This document shows, one piece after another, positions 26,664 through 36,045 of a stretch of DNA of 64,000 nucleotides. The translations under genes and the position numbers were made by a program. Every line of letters starts with the position of its first letter. The stretch's first letter is position 1. The notes beneath the pieces were generated by a model. That model saw nothing but the letters and a program-made list of their open reading frames with translations. It ran no database searches and was not told where the DNA came from. This DNA is from Nitrospirales bacterium (GTDB taxonomy: Bacteria; Nitrospirota; Nitrospiria; Nitrospirales; UBA8639). The stretch covers positions 82,046 to 146,045 of the forward strand of contig BQIV01000005.1 of assembly GCA_021604005.1 (NCBI GenBank). Direction: 5' to 3'.

Positions 26664-29048
26664 TCATAACGCGACGAGTGCCTCGGAAAGCAAAAGCCGT
26701 TGGTACCGGCGATAATCATGTATGGCAATCCCGAACGATTCAACCTCACCTGAAAGTTGAGTGTGAATGTGTTCACCAAGACCTTGCCATTGAAATTCCA
26801 TACTCCGATCAACGTCATCCGATGTCGCAATATGGCGTGGATCGGCACTCACGCCAACCCATAGTCGTTTCTGGTGACGTTTGGCATAACCAATTTCATC
26901 CTGAAGCGCTTTTACAATTTTCCGAGGATGATCGTGATAGGCCATAACCGCCACGTCATCGACACGACTCCACACCGCCTCCATCAACGTCCCGTTCTCA
27001 TACGATTCCTTATCAAGCCAGGATGGAATATCAACAACCAGAGGTAAGGCTGCCGACGCAGTCATGTGATGAGCCCAGTCAAAAAAGTCCACGTATTGCA
27101 TGATGAGAGCTTGACGGTCCGAGGTATCCCATTCCGGCAACGTATAGGGCTCGACATCAAGATGAATGGCATCAAATCTGGCATCGTCATGCTGTTGATT
27201 ATAGTGAACGATGCCTTGAATAAATTCATGAGCCGCTTGTCGGCCTTCAGGCAACACCCATGAAGGGTCTCCATTTAACGCATGAACATGCAATCCATTC
27301 TGGTGCGCTTGCGTGATAAAGGGCTTGTAGAGATCAGAGGCATCATGTATCCGATTTTTTGAAACGGAAAGAAAGATCGTTTGGATGTTCCGAAGCTTCA
27401 CAAAATCTAGGAAAAACTTGCGTTGCTCGCGATTGTCTAAAAAGTCTGGCTGCCAAACCCACAAGGCTCGATCAAACAAGGCAGTTGGTGGAGCCGACGG
27501 AAGGATGCGCATGTTCGACGACTCTTTCACAGGGAGAAATTCCATGCCCTGCAAACTCAATCCACTGGAGTAGCGTAAATCCAACGTTGCCTGCTGAATG
27601 GCCAAGTGTTGGGTCGCCTCCTGTTCAACGGTCTTCAAGTAATTCATCCGTGCCTCAAGAAGCGTCAAGCGATCCTTCGCCTTTCCCAACCGTTCCTGCT
27701 CTTCCAAGATATGTAGTTCTTGTTGGCGATGTGTTTTTTCAGCTCGAATCCACTTGAGGGTAGCATGAGCACTCCGAAGATCTTCATACGCCGTGACGAC
27801 ATTGACCGTAATTTCTCCCTGGAGACGGCTCCACTCCATTTCAAGCACATCGATAAAGGCCTGCTCTCGATCAGATCGTGCTCGCTGTAGCGGCCAGATC
27901 AAAAGCGGTGCGCTGATTCGCGCTCCTAAGGTAAATCCTTGAAAAAATCCGCCTCGCCTTCCGCTCCCCCCCGCCCCATACGATCCTTGCAAGTCAACAC
28001 GAGGAAGCGACCAGAATGTTTCCCGTTTCGTCGCATAGGCTTGCTGAATATGAGCAAGGGCTTGAACCAGCTGCGGATGTTGCTCATTGACTGATTGAAT
28101 CACTTCTTCAATCTGACCTGGGGTGTCAACGACAAGCGATTTATGCTCATACGCAACGTCCGAAGTTCCCGTTTGGCCCATTACACTCTTGAGGGTGTAG
28201 TGCGCGATAGAACGGCGGCTCTTGATCGTTGCGATCTCTTCACGAAGGTCTAACACGTGATCACGGAGTCTGGGGATATCCCGAGGCGACTGGCGACCAT
28301 GATTGACAAGCAAAGCCCCCACACGCTTCGACTCCAAAGCCAACACCAACGCCGACTCTTTCAGAGGCAAGAGACCCTCGGCATTGAGAAGCGTCAGATA
28401 TTCGGACGCGGCACGACGAAGCACAGCCGCCCGCACATCACTATACTGGGCAATCGCTGCAATCAAATCCTCCTCAGCCTGGCTCATCCGCTCAGCTCGT
28501 TTGACAATTCCATCGATAATGGATTGCGTCAATCGTACAAAGATGCCGCTTGGGATAAACCGTGTAAGCACACTGAACTCAGGGGTAAAGCTGACGTTGG
28601 CCTCTCGTAATTCAGCTCGCGCAGCAATGACGCGAAAAAGGGCTTGTCGAATTTCCGGATTTTGATACTCGACAATTTTCAGCAATTGCTCAGGAGACAT
28701 CGAAGAGAACGAAGAAGAGATGTCTGTATTACGCAACGGGTCTTCTTCGTCTGTTGAGTCACCACGTTCTTGATGAATCGCATCAAGTAAGTCCTGCGCA
28801 CGTAAATCACGCACATCAGTGGGTTCGACTTGATAAAGAAGCTCAGCCGCCTGCATCAACTCACCTTGCGCATAGGCCATCAGCGCTTGATCAAAAAGCG
28901 CCACACCAGGCGAAGGGACTGGACGAGAAACACCAACGGTCGAACAGCCCTCTAACAGCAACAAGACAAAGACTACCCAGAAGACCTGCCTCCAGATCGT
29001 GTTGAGCGTGTTCACTCTAGGGTCTTGGATAGAATACATCTTTTTCAC
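26664..29048 (-). CDS. TolC-like outer-membrane lipoprotein fused to a glycoside-hydrolase-like barrel
   Basis: This 794-residue protein joins two modules. Residues 1-500 are a TolC-type outer-membrane efflux protein: signal peptide and lipobox LEGC with the lipidated Cys35, a short TPR-like lead, then two long helical repeats. Residues about 525-794 resemble a TIM-barrel glycosidase, with strand-end acids in HLDVEPY (629-635), VVDIPSW and VAVMAYHDH, and ALWVWQ at the start. Catalytic residues are predicted only. The barrel would be attached to the export channel, where it could trim or process a polysaccharide. It starts 5 bases after the GT2 gene. Confidence 0.85.
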   Translation of the reverse strand: MKKMYSIQDPRVNTLNTIWRQVFWVVFVLLLLEGCSTVGVSRPVPSPGVALFDQALMAYAQGELMQAAELLYQVEPTDVRDLRAQDLLDAIHQERGDSTDEEDPLRNTDISSSFSSMSPEQLLKIVEYQNPEIRQALFRVIAARAELREANVSFTPEFSVLTRFIPSGIFVRLTQSIIDGIVKRAERMSQAEEDLIAAIAQYSDVRAAVLRRAASEYLTLLNAEGLLPLKESALVLALESKRVGALLVNHGRQSPRDIPRLRDHVLDLREEIATIKSRRSIAHYTLKSVMGQTGTSDVAYEHKSLVVDTPGQIEEVIQSVNEQHPQLVQALAHIQQAYATKRETFWSLPRVDLQGSYGAGGSGRRGGFFQGFTLGARISAPLLIWPLQRARSDREQAFIDVLEMEWSRLQGEITVNVVTAYEDLRSAHATLKWIRAEKTHRQQELHILEEQERLGKAKDRLTLLEARMNYLKTVEQEATQHLAIQQATLDLRYSSGLSLQGMEFLPVKESSNMRILPSAPPTALFDRALWVWQPDFLDNREQRKFFLDFVKLRNIQTIFLSVSKNRIHDASDLYKPFITQAHQNGLHVHALNGDPSWVLPEGRQAAHEFIQGIVHYNQQHDDARFDAIHLDVEPYTLPEWDTSDRQALIMQYVDFFDWAHHMTASAALPLVVDIPSWLDKESYENGTLMEAVWSRVDDVAVMAYHDHPRKIVKALQDEIGYAKRHQKRLWVGVSADPRHIATSDDVDRSMEFQWQGLGEHIHTQLSGEVESFGIAIHDYRRYQRLLLSEALVAL

Positions 29049-29053
29049 AACAA

Positions 29054-30361
29054 TTAATGTAAAGGGACTTGCTGCCTAACCTTCTCAGGGGCAAAGGGAT
29101 CGTGATACGACGTTCGGAAAAATATTTCTTGAACGCAGGCGACAATCCGAACAATTTTTTCAATAATCCGATACAGCACCATCCCAGGTATGACGCTGAT
29201 CAATCTCCAATCTGAGGCAAACCGTCCGGAGACTTGTAATGCAATAAGAATCTGAAGGAATTTTGCCGCACTGAACATAATCAGATTGATGACAAAAATG
29301 ACGATGTAATTATGATGTTCGAACAACATGAGCTGAATCATGTAGACAAGCCAAATTCCAGCCAGTCCAACAGAAAATGCTAAGGTATCCAGAAACGACA
29401 CAATATTCTGCACATTGAAATGATCACTGTAGATATTAAACGTGTCTCGATGCTTTCGAATCCGATTTCTAATGATATTGCGATTCCAACGTAACCGCTG
29501 ACGAACCCATTTCTCCCATGTAAGCGGAGCGTTCGTTAAGCAAATCGCCTTCGGGGCAAAGGCAACCTGTTTCCCCATTTTCCGAATCCGAATCGTTAAA
29601 TCCGAATCGTTGCCTGGCCCCGGTTCGTGCCAACCAACGCGTTCCACCAAAGATCGGCGAAACGCACCGAAAGCACCCGATACAATCCCAAGGATTCCCA
29701 TACCTGCTCGAAACTGCCGTCCCACGGTGATTCCACAGAGGTATTCAAATCCCTGAAGACGGGTGAGAAGGTTCGTATATAAATTTCTGACGCCAACATT
29801 CCCACCAACGGCACCCACATTTTCATCTTGAAATGGTTGTAAAATATGTCGAATAGCTCGGCGATCAAGCGACGAGTCCGAATCCATGAACACAAGATAG
29901 TCACCCCGCGCCACACGGCACCCATAGGTTAACGCCCCAGATTTCCCTTGCCGATTTTCCATCGGAAACAAACGAATAGCCCCTTCTGCAGCCAATTTCC
30001 TACAGATATCTAGGGTATGATCTGTGGATCCATCATCAACCACGATAATTTCGATATTGGGATAGTCTTGTTCCTGTAAAGAACGAACAGACGCTTCGAT
30101 CGTTCCTCCTTCGTTTAAGACCGACATGATCACCGAAACCTGGGGGGGAGGTTTCGTCGGACATGGAAAGGGCTCGCATACCTGCTTTTGAAATGATTTG
30201 CACAAGACATAGACATCAACAAACAGGTATCGATTAAGTTCAATTAAAAAAAAAGGCCAAAACAATCCAATTAAATGCGGCAAGCCTGAATGGAGAATTT
30301 CGTGCAACCCATCATCAAAATCAATGAAGAACCGCTGCAATTCTATGACGATGACTTCCAT
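29054..30361 (-). CDS. Membrane GT2 polysaccharide synthase
   Basis: A processive family-2 glycosyltransferase of 435 residues. One transmembrane segment near 28-50 precedes the catalytic domain, which shows VVDDGSTD (107-114), the DSDS metal site (160-163), GND (250-252; its last Asp at the position of the usual TED base) and QRLRW (288-292), the hallmark of cellulose, hyaluronan and poly-GlcNAc synthases. Three or so C-terminal membrane helices (about 320-400) complete the conduit. No PilZ domain is visible, so any c-di-GMP control must come from another protein, perhaps the upstream zinc-ribbon/GGDEF-like gene. Sugar unknown. Confidence 0.88.
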   Translation of the reverse strand: MEVIVIELQRFFIDFDDGLHEILHSGLPHLIGLFWPFFLIELNRYLFVDVYVLCKSFQKQVCEPFPCPTKPPPQVSVIMSVLNEGGTIEASVRSLQEQDYPNIEIIVVDDGSTDHTLDICRKLAAEGAIRLFPMENRQGKSGALTYGCRVARGDYLVFMDSDSSLDRRAIRHILQPFQDENVGAVGGNVGVRNLYTNLLTRLQGFEYLCGITVGRQFRAGMGILGIVSGAFGAFRRSLVERVGWHEPGPGNDSDLTIRIRKMGKQVAFAPKAICLTNAPLTWEKWVRQRLRWNRNIIRNRIRKHRDTFNIYSDHFNVQNIVSFLDTLAFSVGLAGIWLVYMIQLMLFEHHNYIVIFVINLIMFSAAKFLQILIALQVSGRFASDWRLISVIPGMVLYRIIEKIVRIVACVQEIFFRTSYHDPFAPEKVRQQVPLH

Positions 30362-30382
30362 GGGTCGTGTCCCGACAGTTAG

Positions 30383-31477
30383 CTAGACAGAAGGTTCCGA
30401 GGAACCAAGCGCCAACCTTTCTTCCTCCTGGACTTTCGTCCAGACGAGTTGAATCATCTGATCTGCGCTTTCAATGTCTGTTGAAAACACACTCCATCCC
30501 ATCGCCATATGGATAATAGAGCCAAGCTGTTGAAGCGAACGCTCTCGAATATGACTGCGTATGCGTTCTCCGATATCAATCGCGTGATCTTCTATCGTCT
30601 CAGGCAACAACAGAACAAAGTTTTGCTCTTGATAGATCGATACAATATCGCAGTCACGGCTCAACTCTTTGACCCACGTTGCCAAAGACTTCAAGACATT
30701 CCGCACCGCATCCGTTCCACCTTCCTCTTCATATTGTCCGAGGCAGTCGGGACGCATCATCAATATGGAAAATGGACGATCATAGCGAGTCGCACGATGA
30801 ATCTCGCGAACCAATTGTTCTCGGAAATATTGAAATGTATACAGTTCAAGGCCGTGATCGATGACAAGCATGCCACCTTTTTCACCATAGATACTTTCTT
30901 GAGATGCAGCCAAAATCCCACGTTCCGTTAACTGATAGGCATAAATTCTTTCAATAAGCGCTCGATCAACATGAAACGATTCCCCGCAAGCCAGCGAGAG
31001 ACACGAGGTCACCGCCTCAGGGAACAAGGCCGCACACGCGTGACACCGGAAATTGGTGGAGGCCCGTTCATAATCAACTCCGAGATGACGAAGTTGGTTC
31101 TGACATTTCGGGCAAATTAATTGCGTTCCCTTATGAAACTCATCTTCGTACGATAAATATCCACAGGCGTAGTGATGGAGCATTTCGACCAACTCGATAT
31201 GATGACTTGAGCAGTCCGGACACGTTTCCCGGAAATTTAAGGCGAAATGCTTACACGATGGGCAGAGGTGAACCTTGTCATGTAATTCCCGTTTAAACAA
31301 TCCCAAATCAACAAGCTCATTCAGCACATCGAACTCCTGCCCAATTGGCACCCGTAGCGTTTCATGAGCCTCGAGCACTTGATACCCTATTGGAGAGTCG
31401 ATGCACGGCACCGGCACAAGCTTGTCCACCTGTTTCTCAATCATGAAATGTAAGAGATGAATTCGTCGATCACTCAT
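30383..31477 (-). CDS. Zinc-ribbon (TackOD1-like) protein with degenerate GGDEF domain
   Basis: The 364-residue protein starts at ATG 31477, with AGGA close upstream. Residues 70-150 form a multi-knuckle zinc module: CPSC (72-75), CPDC (86-89), HHYAC (101-105), CPKC (122-125) and CHAC (145-148). The pattern recalls the TackOD1 output domain, from memory. Residues about 210-355 align with a diguanylate cyclase fold, but the GGDEF signature is replaced by YQEQNF (282-287), so it should not synthesise c-di-GMP. It may bind a nucleotide or a partner and control the GT2 synthase 21 bases downstream. Confidence 0.78.
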   Translation of the reverse strand: MSDRRIHLLHFMIEKQVDKLVPVPCIDSPIGYQVLEAHETLRVPIGQEFDVLNELVDLGLFKRELHDKVHLCPSCKHFALNFRETCPDCSSHHIELVEMLHHYACGYLSYEDEFHKGTQLICPKCQNQLRHLGVDYERASTNFRCHACAALFPEAVTSCLSLACGESFHVDRALIERIYAYQLTERGILAASQESIYGEKGGMLVIDHGLELYTFQYFREQLVREIHRATRYDRPFSILMMRPDCLGQYEEEGGTDAVRNVLKSLATWVKELSRDCDIVSIYQEQNFVLLLPETIEDHAIDIGERIRSHIRERSLQQLGSIIHMAMGWSVFSTDIESADQMIQLVWTKVQEEERLALGSSEPSV

Positions 31478-31819
31478 AATGAATCCTGTGTAGTCTTTCA
31501 AACTACACAGCCTATGCGCTCATCATGCGTTTGTGGACTACGTTCAGGACGCAGTCACTGTGTACGCATGGGGAGCCCCTAAGACAAAAATATTGAGGAA
31601 AAATAAGGCTTTCGTTCCTGTTCTCGGAACACAGAAGACGAAACTTAAGAATTGGCAGCTATTTCCAGGGTCTCTCAACTAGTCATTCTCTGTTTACGAA
31701 GACCGTTAGACGAATTGCCATAAGCCTCGCTCTGTCCTATCCTCAGATATATTGGGTAGATATGTTCACACGACACTCAAAGAATGAGTGCGACTTCACC
31801 CTTAACTCGGGAGGCTAGG
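31478..31819. promoter_or_regulatory. Divergent control region of polysaccharide operon and PEP-CTERM gene
   Basis: The 342-base space lies between the minus-strand polysaccharide operon and the plus-strand propeller gene, so it must contain both promoters. A small hairpin CACTCA..TGAGTG (31774-31790) lies in the presumed leader of the propeller gene. I looked for a c-di-GMP riboswitch and saw none. Confidence 0.4.
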
Positions 31820-32719
31820 ATGGCCAAGAAATCATTAAGGGCAATTGTCATAATTGGCCTCGTTACGTTGACCCTACCAATATCCGCTTCAGCAATTACC
31901 TTAGACTTCCAAGGTGCGTTTGATTTTGACGGCGCCGATGGTATTGCGTTCAACCCGACAAGCGGAAACCTCTTTCTGGCACAAACGTTTTTTGATATTA
32001 ACGATGATGCCATTCAAACCAGAGTTGTCGAAGTTACGACCTCTGGAACAGAAGTCTTAACGTTTAATCCTGAATTGCATGGCTTGACCGATGTCCAAGG
32101 GCTCAGTTTTCTTCCAAGCCCAAATGCAAATTTGCTCCTTACTGAACAGGACACTCCTCAAGGCGGGGTGTTGGAATTTACAACGACAGGCGATCCAGTT
32201 CCACTCGGCATTAACTTTTCGACGCTCCCGACGAGTGACGATGGCGATGGAGTCATTTTTCATTCGGGAACAAACACGGTATTTATCGCCGATGACTTGA
32301 CTGAAAGCATTTACGAATTCAACACCTCGGGTGGGCTCCTAAACACTATTTCGACTCCAGGAATTCTTCCAGACTTCATTGATCCTGAAGGCATCACCTT
32401 TGATCCGGAAACCGGCAACTTGTTGGTCGTCGACGCCGTCGCAGGCACAAGAAGTCTCTATGAATTGACAACCGCCGGCGCACTCGTCTCGTCTGTGGAT
32501 TTAGAGGCCTTAACCGGATTCGCTGACCCTGAAGGCGTGACAATTGATCGAAGCACAAACACGCTCTATGTCGCCTTCGATCGTGATGATAAAATTGGAG
32601 CCTTTTCGATACAGCCAAGCCAGCCAGTCCCAGAACCCAGCACCGGATGGCTTGTTGGGCCAGCGATCGCAGGGCTTTTAGCTTGGAGAATACGTCAAAG
32701 GAGAAGATATATCGCCTAG
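31820..32719 (+). CDS. PEP-CTERM-anchored beta-propeller protein
   Basis: The 299-residue exported protein has a signal peptide (LRAIVIIGLVTLTLPISASA), four or more SdiA-regulated/NHL-like propeller repeats (DGIAFNPTSGNLFLAQ, EGITFDPETGNLLVVD, EGVTIDRSTNTLYVAF), and a C-terminal sorting signal of the PEP-CTERM type: PVPEPSTG, a hydrophobic helix and an RIRQRRR tail. Exosortase substrates of this kind are usually surface proteins linked to extracellular polysaccharide. ATG 31820 follows GGGAGGCTAGG. No exosortase lies in the window. Confidence 0.82.
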   Translation: MAKKSLRAIVIIGLVTLTLPISASAITLDFQGAFDFDGADGIAFNPTSGNLFLAQTFFDINDDAIQTRVVEVTTSGTEVLTFNPELHGLTDVQGLSFLPSPNANLLLTEQDTPQGGVLEFTTTGDPVPLGINFSTLPTSDDGDGVIFHSGTNTVFIADDLTESIYEFNTSGGLLNTISTPGILPDFIDPEGITFDPETGNLLVVDAVAGTRSLYELTTAGALVSSVDLEALTGFADPEGVTIDRSTNTLYVAFDRDDKIGAFSIQPSQPVPEPSTGWLVGPAIAGLLAWRIRQRRRYIA

Positions 32720-32792
32720 AAACCTGTTGTCACTCGACAAGATGTGGGGTAGGGACTGCATCGCATTGTGTCTTTTTGGAAAAGGACAATCA

Positions 32793-34739
32793 TCATACAT
32801 CGGGAGGCATGGCAACAGGCAAGGTTAAGATAAATATTGCTCCGCATCCTTCACCACCGCTTCGCACATGCAGCGACCCTCCCATGTTTTTGGCCAAGAG
32901 GGCCCCGCTGTGGAGGCCAAATCCATGACCGTCTTTCTTGGTCGTAAAGCCTTGAGAAAAAATATGCGTCAACTGACCAGGAGGAATTCCTACGCCTGTA
33001 TCCGCAACTTCGAGTTGGACCATACTCCAGTCACGTGCCGCTGGCCCAATTCGAACTGTGAGTATTTTTCGTGGGCTCTTCTGCATCGCTTGGGTACTGT
33101 TACGTATTAAATTCACTAAAATTTGTAACGTTTGATGCTTATCGACCATCACTTCTTCTGTGTTGACAAATTCCCGCACAATTTCTCCACCCAATTTCTC
33201 TAAGAGCACCTTATTGATCGTCAAGGCTTGCTCCATGAGGTCAGCCAACATCACGGGTTCATGCAGGCCTCCAGCCTTGACCATACCTTGCTGCATCGCC
33301 ACACATTGCTTCGCATGCTCTGCACTCTCCACCAATGACTCCAGTTCATGGAGCGTCACCTGCTGCTCATCGATCAGATGGTCCGCTAACTGCGCAAGAT
33401 AGCCTGGAATCTGCCGGCCTTTCGGATCGTGAGACACATAGGCATTGAGATCATCCATGTGGGTATTAAGCATGTGTGAAATTTTCCGCACATCGCCCAC
33501 AAGGGATTGCCGTAGCGTCGTCCCCATGATTCCCACAGAGACATTAATACTGTTCAGGACATTGCCCACATTATGAAGTACGCTGGTCGCCACATCGGCC
33601 ATACCTAGGCGACGAGAGGTCTCAACGAGTTGATCATGAAACTGCCGCCGCTCGTTTTCGAGACGCTTGCGTTCGGTAATGTCGTGCGCCACACACACCA
33701 ATCCCTGTATCACGCCTCTCTCATCTTTCATGAGGGAACCGGACAGTGCCATGGGGATCGACTCGCCATTTTTGGCAAGATACGTCGTTTCAACATTACT
33801 GACCACCCCCTGAAAATACAACGCTTCCATAATAGGGCCTTGCGTCAATTCTTCGCCAAAGATCTTACTCGGACATTCCTCCAACAACTCGTCTTCTTCG
33901 TAGCCAAGCAACATCAATAACGAGCGATTCACCGCCTCAATGGTCATATTCGCATTAATCACCAGTAACGTATCGGCCATGGATCTGATGATGTTTTCCA
34001 TATGAGTCTTAGCGGCGGAAAGCTCATCTTTCGCTTTCGCCAGTTCACCATTCTTTCGCGCTAAATCTTTGGCTGTCCCCCCATACATTCCCTCATTCCT
34101 TTGACACTCACGAGCATGGACCGCGCCAGCATGTCCTTCGTGCAACGGCAGCGATTGTTCATCAGGAATGGGGCACTCACCATCGAATTGGGGGCTTCTG
34201 CATTGAGAGAGGCACCATTTGTGCGTCAGAACCATAGCCATTTGAAAAACATCGATCGCGTGAAATGGCTTACGCAACACTAAGAATTGTTCTCGATGTG
34301 TCCCTTCTTCTATCTCGACATCCGACACATGCTCCACACTGTCCGTACAGAGGACACATTGAAGCAAGGGGTCAACGTTCAAATATTGTACAAGCATGCG
34401 TCCTGCCGACCACTCTGACATCGCATTCAGATCGATAAATACAACCGCAAAGGGACAGTTGGCTTCCACTGCGTGTTGAATCATGGCGATGCCGGCCTCG
34501 CTACATTCCACATTGTGTATGTCAAAACTTGGCCAACGGGAGAAAAATGCAGGAGTACGCAACGCCGCACCATTGGGCTGTGAACGATGTACCGAATCCG
34601 CGATCGGTGTCTGATCCAACATTTGACGAACATCCGAAGAAAAGCCCGGATTGTCACCGACAACCAATATTCGGCTTCTTATTCCTTGCAGAACGTTCAC
34701 GCCACACATCCCCCTCTGAATCGATCCAGAAATTGACAC
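32793..34739 (-). CDS. Hybrid REC(degenerate)-PAS-histidine kinase
   Basis: The 648-residue protein opens with a receiver-like domain that has lost its acidic pair (ILVVGDN in place of VDDN) but keeps FIDL and VLRKPFH. A coiled coil, a PAS domain (about 255-370), HisKA with SVLHNVGNVLNSI and a HATPase (NLIRNSTQAM, DTGVGIPP, GFGLHSGALL) follow. Its phospho-accepting His is in the LHNVGN variant box. The start is uncertain: GTG 34739 opens the frame, while GTG 34700 has a better ribosome site. It lies directly downstream of a single-domain regulator. Confidence 0.83.
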   Translation of the reverse strand: MSISGSIQRGMCGVNVLQGIRSRILVVGDNPGFSSDVRQMLDQTPIADSVHRSQPNGAALRTPAFFSRWPSFDIHNVECSEAGIAMIQHAVEANCPFAVVFIDLNAMSEWSAGRMLVQYLNVDPLLQCVLCTDSVEHVSDVEIEEGTHREQFLVLRKPFHAIDVFQMAMVLTHKWCLSQCRSPQFDGECPIPDEQSLPLHEGHAGAVHARECQRNEGMYGGTAKDLARKNGELAKAKDELSAAKTHMENIIRSMADTLLVINANMTIEAVNRSLLMLLGYEEDELLEECPSKIFGEELTQGPIMEALYFQGVVSNVETTYLAKNGESIPMALSGSLMKDERGVIQGLVCVAHDITERKRLENERRQFHDQLVETSRRLGMADVATSVLHNVGNVLNSINVSVGIMGTTLRQSLVGDVRKISHMLNTHMDDLNAYVSHDPKGRQIPGYLAQLADHLIDEQQVTLHELESLVESAEHAKQCVAMQQGMVKAGGLHEPVMLADLMEQALTINKVLLEKLGGEIVREFVNTEEVMVDKHQTLQILVNLIRNSTQAMQKSPRKILTVRIGPAARDWSMVQLEVADTGVGIPPGQLTHIFSQGFTTKKDGHGFGLHSGALLAKNMGGSLHVRSGGEGCGAIFILTLPVAMPPDV

Positions 34740-34758
34740 ATTGCGACATTTGCCATAC

Positions 34759-35244
34759 CTAATTCAGGTGGACATGTTTGACGCGCTGCAGATTGTGCAC
34801 AGGATGCCCCTTTGACCAGTATTTCGTTAATCCCTGCATAAGCTCTAAATATCCATCTAAACTATTGGGTTTGGTCACAAACGAGTGGGCTCCCAAGTTA
34901 TACGCACTATCGATATGTTTGGCAACGCGTGAGGTCGTTAATACCAACACAGGAATATCCTGCAACGCGTGATCAGATTTAATTTCGACCAGTGCAGAGC
35001 ATCCGTCTTTTTTGGGCATGTTCAAATCCAAAATAATCAGGCCGGGACGCGGTGAGGTTACCGGATCACCATAGGTCCCACGATGCGTTAAATAATTCAT
35101 CAGCTCTTCGCCATCATGAACGAACCGCAATTCCTTTCCGAGTCGGCATTCATCCCAAGCCGCCTGGGCAACTAAACAGTCATCCGTGCTATCATCCGCC
35201 ATTAACACAATGAAGGGAACGGCTTGCATACAAGTACTCATCAT
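34759..35244 (-). CDS. Single-domain response regulator (Rcp1-like)
   Basis: A stand-alone receiver of 161 residues with the extended loop typical of Rcp1/phytochrome-type regulators. MADDSTDDCLVAQAA gives the acidic pair, IILDLNMPKKDG the phospho-acceptor, LTTS the threonine and VTKPN the lysine. AAGGAGGG precedes the start; two ATG codons in tandem follow. No output domain, so it works as a relay or allosteric partner, probably of the kinase whose gene begins within 60 bases downstream. Confidence 0.88.
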   Translation of the reverse strand: MMSTCMQAVPFIVLMADDSTDDCLVAQAAWDECRLGKELRFVHDGEELMNYLTHRGTYGDPVTSPRPGLIILDLNMPKKDGCSALVEIKSDHALQDIPVLVLTTSRVAKHIDSAYNLGAHSFVTKPNSLDGYLELMQGLTKYWSKGHPVHNLQRVKHVHLN

Positions 35245-35352
35245 CACACCCTCCTTTTTAACTCATGAAATCTGGTCGTCCGAGATTCAATCATGTGCGT
35301 GTGTTGTCGATAGGTTTTCTCCCACTACCCTTCTCCTTTACACACTGGCTTT

Positions 35353-35372
35353 GTTGCATGTCTGCATGCAAC
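35353..35372. promoter_or_regulatory. Perfect dyad upstream of the single-domain regulator
   Basis: GTTGCATG, a 4-base loop, then CATGCAAC: an exact 8-base inverted repeat 109 bases upstream of the regulator start. It could be an operator or a small hairpin. Confidence 0.35.
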
Positions 35373-35864
35373 TCGGACTTCAACACGGAATAATTATGAG
35401 ACAAGACAACTTTGGCATGAACATATTGTGATAGTGGAATAATAGGGTCAGCCCATGATACGCGCTGCTCATTGTGGCAAGTCATACGACTGTTGCCCAA
35501 AGCCGAGTCCACGTTAAGGAGATTGCAACCAGGATGGAGAGAGCGGTCTATCGTCTAGACTGAGCAAGGATAGGAAACTGGAGGGAGAAGCGCGAGACTC
35601 CAAGGTCTTCGCCTATCACGTCGATAAACGCAAGAGATCTTGACGCTTCAGAGACCAGTGTGGCGGCCAGGCGAACCCCGGGAATATCATGATCCCAACT
35701 CAGGTCCCTTAGCTTTGCGTCTTACCTTCTCAGGTAGTTTGCCCTGTGCACCCTGTTGTCTCTTGTATCGGCAATCTACACGATTTCTTGAGGAGAACAT
35801 TCGTCAAAATTGTCTATGCGCAGCAGGACTTATGCCACAACCAGACACCTTCATCACTCAAGAC

Positions 35865-36040
35865 TATCGCAAATCCACATACGGTCCAAACAGGAATATA
35901 CGATGAACTCCGCGCGGTACCGCCTGAACGTAAGGAAGGTTATGCCCGCCTGTATGACCTGCAGGCGATTGACGGTTCGGGAAATCCGGATTCAGTGCGA
36001 CGACATGCAGATTCGGCATAACTGAAACGGCTATAGCATG
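35865..36040. repeat. Dispersed intergenic repeat, copy A
   Basis: About 176 bases sharing its left end (TATCGCAAATCCACATACGG, then TCCAAACAGG), an internal block (CGCGCGGTACC, then GGAAGGTTATGCCCGC) and its right end (GGCATAACTGAAACGGCTATAG) with copy B at 45682. The two ends are imperfect inverted repeats of each other. No open frame is shared between copies. It lies between two signalling genes. Confidence 0.7.
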
Positions 36041-36045
36041 TATGA

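Noticed and set aside
31478..31819. Possible c-di-GMP riboswitch before the PEP-CTERM propeller gene
   Set aside because: The region has short GC-rich bits but none of the conserved GEMM core pairings could be found.
35640..36025. Several overlapping frames around repeat copy A
   Set aside because: They are created by the repeat and are not shared by copy B, so the repeat is non-coding.
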